A stretch of DNA of 64,000 nucleotides. Source: an uncultured Sphingomonadaceae bacterium. GTDB taxonomy: Bacteria; Pseudomonadota; Alphaproteobacteria; Sphingomonadales; Sphingomonadaceae. A model generated the notes under the pieces. That model had not been told where the DNA came from. It ran no database searches and saw nothing but the letters and a program-made list of their open reading frames with translations. Position 1 is the first letter of the stretch. Each line of letters starts with the position of its first letter. A program made the position numbers and the translations under genes. Location: contig CANLUL010000001.1 in NCBI GenBank assembly GCA_947494305.1, positions 62,001 through 126,000 on the forward strand, written 5' to 3'. This document shows, one piece after another, positions 62,050-64,000 of this stretch.

Positions 62050-62076
62050 TGTAAAATTTACACTTTTGTGACAAAA
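62050..62076. promoter_or_regulatory. two adjacent 13-bp dyads upstream of the alanine-rich lipoprotein
   Basis: TGTAAAATTTACA (62050-62062) and TTTTGTGACAAAA (62064-62076) are perfect inverted repeats with a single central base, one base apart. They lie in the 204-nt region between the divergent met regulator and the lipoprotein, about 145 nt upstream of the latter. Probably protein-binding sites; the regulator is unknown. Confidence 0.35.
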
Positions 62077-62220
62077 AAAATCCCGCTTGATCATAGAGTA
62101 AGGATCTTGGCCATTGCTATTCGATTATCAGATCGGTAAGGACCCGGGTCGCAAATGAGTGGAGGGAAGAAATCTACCGTTTGCGTGGTTTTTTGAGGAA
62201 TATAGTAAAGGGTTTACCCA

Positions 62221-62604
62221 ATGAAAAAAGTTACAACATCTATCGTTCTTGCGGCCGCTCTTGGCCTAGCTGCATGTTCCGGTGCTGCAGACAATGCAGA
62301 AGCTGGTGCAGAAGAAGCTGTAGAAGGCACAGAAGCAACTGCTGAAGAAGCTGCTGAAGACGCAATGGATGCCGCTGAAGGCGCTGCTGACGCAATGGGC
62401 GACGCTGCTGCTGAAGCAACCGACGCTGCTGGCGAAGCCGCTGGTGAAGCTGCTGATGCAACCGCAGAAGCTGCTGGCGACGCTGCCGATGCTGCTGGCG
62501 ATGCCGCAAAAGGCGCTGCTGATTCAGTAAAAGACGCTGCTAAAGGCGCTGCAAACGACCTTATCGAAAAAGGTGCCGATGCTGCGAAAAAAGCTGTTGA
62601 ATAA
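62221..62604 (+). CDS. alanine/glutamate-rich repeat lipoprotein
   Basis: A 127-aa lipoprotein (lipobox LAAC, Cys19). After the anchor it consists almost wholly of Ala-rich 3- to 4-residue periodic sequence (AEEAAEDAMDAAEGAADAMG, ATDAAGEAAGEAADATAEAA, GDAAKGAADSVKDAAKGAAN), which predicts a long amphipathic helix, like apolipoprotein or LEA-type proteins. Codon use in the repeats is uniform (GCTGCT). Function unknown; perhaps envelope stress protection. Followed by a strong terminator. Confidence 0.7.
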   Translation: MKKVTTSIVLAAALGLAACSGAADNAEAGAEEAVEGTEATAEEAAEDAMDAAEGAADAMGDAAAEATDAAGEAAGEAADATAEAAGDAADAAGDAAKGAADSVKDAAKGAANDLIEKGADAAKKAVE

Positions 62605-62626
62605 GCTTTAAGCATTTTGAATAGAA

Positions 62627-62658
62627 AAAGGGCTGCCTTCAGGCGGCCCTTTTTTTTT
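62627..62658 (+). terminator. Rho-independent terminator of the alanine-rich lipoprotein
   Basis: AAGGGCTGCC pairs with GGCGGCCCTT (one G-T pair, loop TTCA), followed by nine T. Confidence 0.9.
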
Positions 62659-62684
62659 GCCATCATTTGAGATACGGAAAGAAT

Positions 62685-62879
62685 ATGAAAAAACTGCTTT
62701 CTGTCGCCGCAACTTTCACACTCTTTGCATGTGGTCCTGCGGAAAATGATCCGGGGCCAGGGGGTGTTACTGTCGGTGAAGCGAAGGCTTTGGATGAAGC
62801 AGCAGAAATGTTGGACGAGCGTAACACCCTTCCAGAACGTGCCGAACAATCAGAGCCGCTGCAGGAGCCAGCGCAATAG
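62685..62879 (+). CDS. small lipoprotein of unknown function
   Basis: A 64-aa lipoprotein (MKKLLSVAATFTLFACGP, lipobox Cys16) with a short acidic tail (EAKALDEAAEMLDERNTLPE). It ends 4 nt before the stop of the converging serine hydrolase. An in-frame ATG 18 nt upstream (62667) would put charged residues before the signal, so ATG 62685 is taken. Some sphingomonads place tiny lipoproteins like this at chromosomal intergenic sites; function unknown. Confidence 0.6.
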   Translation: MKKLLSVAATFTLFACGPAENDPGPGGVTVGEAKALDEAAEMLDERNTLPERAEQSEPLQEPAQ

Positions 62880-62883
62880 AGTT

Positions 62884-63984
62884 TTATCGTTTGTGATATC
62901 TTGCGACGGCGCGAGTAACCGCCTGCATCATACGCATTCGTTCCGGAATGGATGCCGTGGTATTGGCCAGCATCACTGCAACGGCATAGCGCGTACCGTC
63001 GGGCGCTGTCATGATACCAACATTGTTATAGCCAGTAGCAGTCGATCCCAACACTTGACCTGTACCGGTCTTATGCAAAAAACCCCAACCCGATGGTACG
63101 CCAGCTTTCAGCCGATTGGGTCCACTTCGCGTACGCTTCAAAATTGATAAAATCGCTTGTGTAGAATATTCGGACAGCAATTCTCCGCGGGCCAGTTTGT
63201 CCAACGCATCCACAATTGCGCGAGGGCTCGCTCCATCTATGGGGTCAGCCAAATATGCATTGAGTGCTTGTCTTCTGCGCTCTAAGGGTACTTTTGCGCG
63301 CGCGGCATAAAATTTGCGACCAACGGAAAGGTCCTGCGTCCAACTCATTCCGGCTATCTGGCTTTGCATCAAGCGTTCGCCTGGGCCAAATTTTATCTGC
63401 CCCAACCGATTGCGACGGATGAAGCGATTGACCTCGTCGGGCCCGCCGGCGTGACGGAGCAGCGTATCGTTAGCTGTGTTATCGCTGCGAGAAAGGGCTC
63501 TATCCAGCAGGGTATAGACGCTCTTTATAACCGCTCCTTCGCGCCGAACTTCGGCGGCCAGAGGTTGATGGAATAGAGTCAAATCTTCTGGTCCAATACG
63601 GACGGCATCTGACGTCGAAATCTTTCCCTGATCAATTTTGTCGAATACGGTCAAAGCGACCCATAGCTTGGACACGCTTTGCTGCGGGAAATTTTGATCT
63701 AGCCGGTGACCAATCGTCCAGTTTCCGTCAATGCGTCTAATAGCGATACCGGTTTTACCAGGAAACGTGCGCCATAGTTCAGCAATTTCGGCTACTAGAG
63801 CAGGGTGAGGACGATCGCGAGATGCATCTGAAATTGATCGCGGTGGTGACGGAGGTAAAGGGTTATTATAGCGTGGCTTTTGCTCGTTATACCCAGGATC
63901 GGGGCGTTCCACAGAATTCCCGGATGCGCAGGCTGCCAAGAAGCCAATAGACAGGAGGGCAATAATAGTTTGAATGAAGCGCAA
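62884..63984 (-). CDS. class A beta-lactamase-like serine hydrolase, lipoprotein
   Basis: A 366-aa protein with lipoprotein signal (lipobox FLAAC, Cys19) and Pro-rich linker (NNPLPPSPPRSISDASRDR). The class A active-site set is complete: SVSK (Ser-x-x-Lys), SDN in LSRSDNTAND, KTG in HKTGTG; a Glu 36 residues after the SDN Ser (PGERLMQ) sits where Glu166 of true class A enzymes lies, though the following ELN is not conserved. A beta-lactamase or DD-peptidase-type enzyme; activity unproven. Start is TTG at 63984 with AGGGAC upstream; the window ends 16 nt later, so a start further upstream cannot be excluded. Confidence 0.8.
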   Translation of the reverse strand: MRFIQTIIALLSIGFLAACASGNSVERPDPGYNEQKPRYNNPLPPSPPRSISDASRDRPHPALVAEIAELWRTFPGKTGIAIRRIDGNWTIGHRLDQNFPQQSVSKLWVALTVFDKIDQGKISTSDAVRIGPEDLTLFHQPLAAEVRREGAVIKSVYTLLDRALSRSDNTANDTLLRHAGGPDEVNRFIRRNRLGQIKFGPGERLMQSQIAGMSWTQDLSVGRKFYAARAKVPLERRRQALNAYLADPIDGASPRAIVDALDKLARGELLSEYSTQAILSILKRTRSGPNRLKAGVPSGWGFLHKTGTGQVLGSTATGYNNVGIMTAPDGTRYAVAVMLANTTASIPERMRMMQAVTRAVARYHKR

Positions 63985-64000
63985 TGACGATGTCCCTGTT

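Noticed and set aside
61998-62220. SAM, SAH or cobalamin riboswitch upstream of the met operon
   Set aside because: The leader of the regulator gene is occupied by the palindrome and is too short for a known aptamer; no B12 box seen.
1-64000. tRNA, rRNA, CRISPR, prophage or insertion sequence
   Set aside because: No cloverleaf, rRNA core, spaced repeat array, transposase or integrase sequence was seen on either strand by eye.

Overview
The window looks like a stretch of chromosome from an alphaproteobacterium of the order Sphingomonadales, perhaps a marine Parasphingorhabdus/Sphingorhabdus relative. This placement is an inference. It rests on the mid-range GC content, a two-polypeptide MetH preceded by an ArsR-methyltransferase regulator, the order ybgC-tolQ-tolR-tolA-tolB-pal, a dciA/mutY divergon, a bacterial CDC48, and many small lipoproteins and Tat or Sec exported hydrolases. 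I found no rRNA, tRNA, CRISPR array, transposase, integrase or phage genes.

Layout. 1-5.1 kb: the end of an NHLP-type (nitrile-hydratase-leader-peptide) RiPP export operon. It holds a C39-peptidase ABC transporter whose catalytic Cys is the first codon of the window, a second ABC exporter with an N-terminal sensor-like region, and a stand-alone cyclic-nucleotide-binding-domain protein. 5.4-10.9 kb: a leftward cluster of lipoprotein VOC protein, SDR and membrane-bound PQQ dehydrogenase, with a TetR regulator upstream. Between the regulator and the cluster, on the opposite strand, lies a tiny two-ORF transcription unit (13 and 23 codons) with its own strong terminator; it is the most unusual object here. 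11.0-11.3 kb: the decayed tail of a LysR gene. 11.3-16.9 kb: dciA, two DsbA-like oxidoreductases and smc. 17-20.8 kb: mutY, a Tat serine hydrolase, nudC and a DUF2867 gene, joined by ATGA overlaps.

20.9-25.4 kb: a secreted HExxH protein, a DUF1489 protein, an unknown gene behind a Fur-like site, a secreted DxDxDG-repeat protein interrupted by an amber codon at the predicted signal cleavage site, an acidic lipoprotein, and mgtE. 25.6-28.5 kb: cyclophilin, a yghU-like GST, a carboxymuconolactone-decarboxylase-family protein and a LysR regulator. 28.6-28.7 kb: a candidate small RNA ending in a UUCG terminator. 28.8-36.7 kb: a CDC48/p97-type double AAA ATPase starting at TTG, an MFS transporter with an ABM-domain protein, a PmtA-like methyltransferase and a large M16 protease.

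36.7-42.6 kb: a small unknown protein, a bidirectional terminator, the Tol-Pal envelope operon read leftward from ybgC, a ferric-reductase-like membrane protein and a DksA/TraR zinc-finger protein. 42.6-46.5 kb: a secreted M20 amidohydrolase, two tandem VOC proteins, a serine hydrolase and a DUF3617 lipoprotein. 46.6-50.6 kb: uvrB behind a perfect CRP-type palindrome, a methyltransferase-fold lipoprotein, an NrtS-like small membrane protein, and about 0.6 kb of structured, repeat-bearing non-coding DNA. 50.7-56.1 kb: a redoxin and DsbD/ScsB pair, a PafA-type phosphatase and a beta-helix protein.

56.3-62.0 kb: the methionine operon (ArsR-methyltransferase regulator, metF, metH in two parts) under a 20-bp perfect palindrome that overlaps the regulator's start codon. 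62.2-64 kb: two small lipoproteins and a class A beta-lactamase-like lipoprotein. Most of the window is ordinary chromosomal housekeeping. The items that stand out are the mini peptide operon, the amber-interrupted secreted protein, the candidate small RNA and the structured non-coding segment near 50.5 kb.
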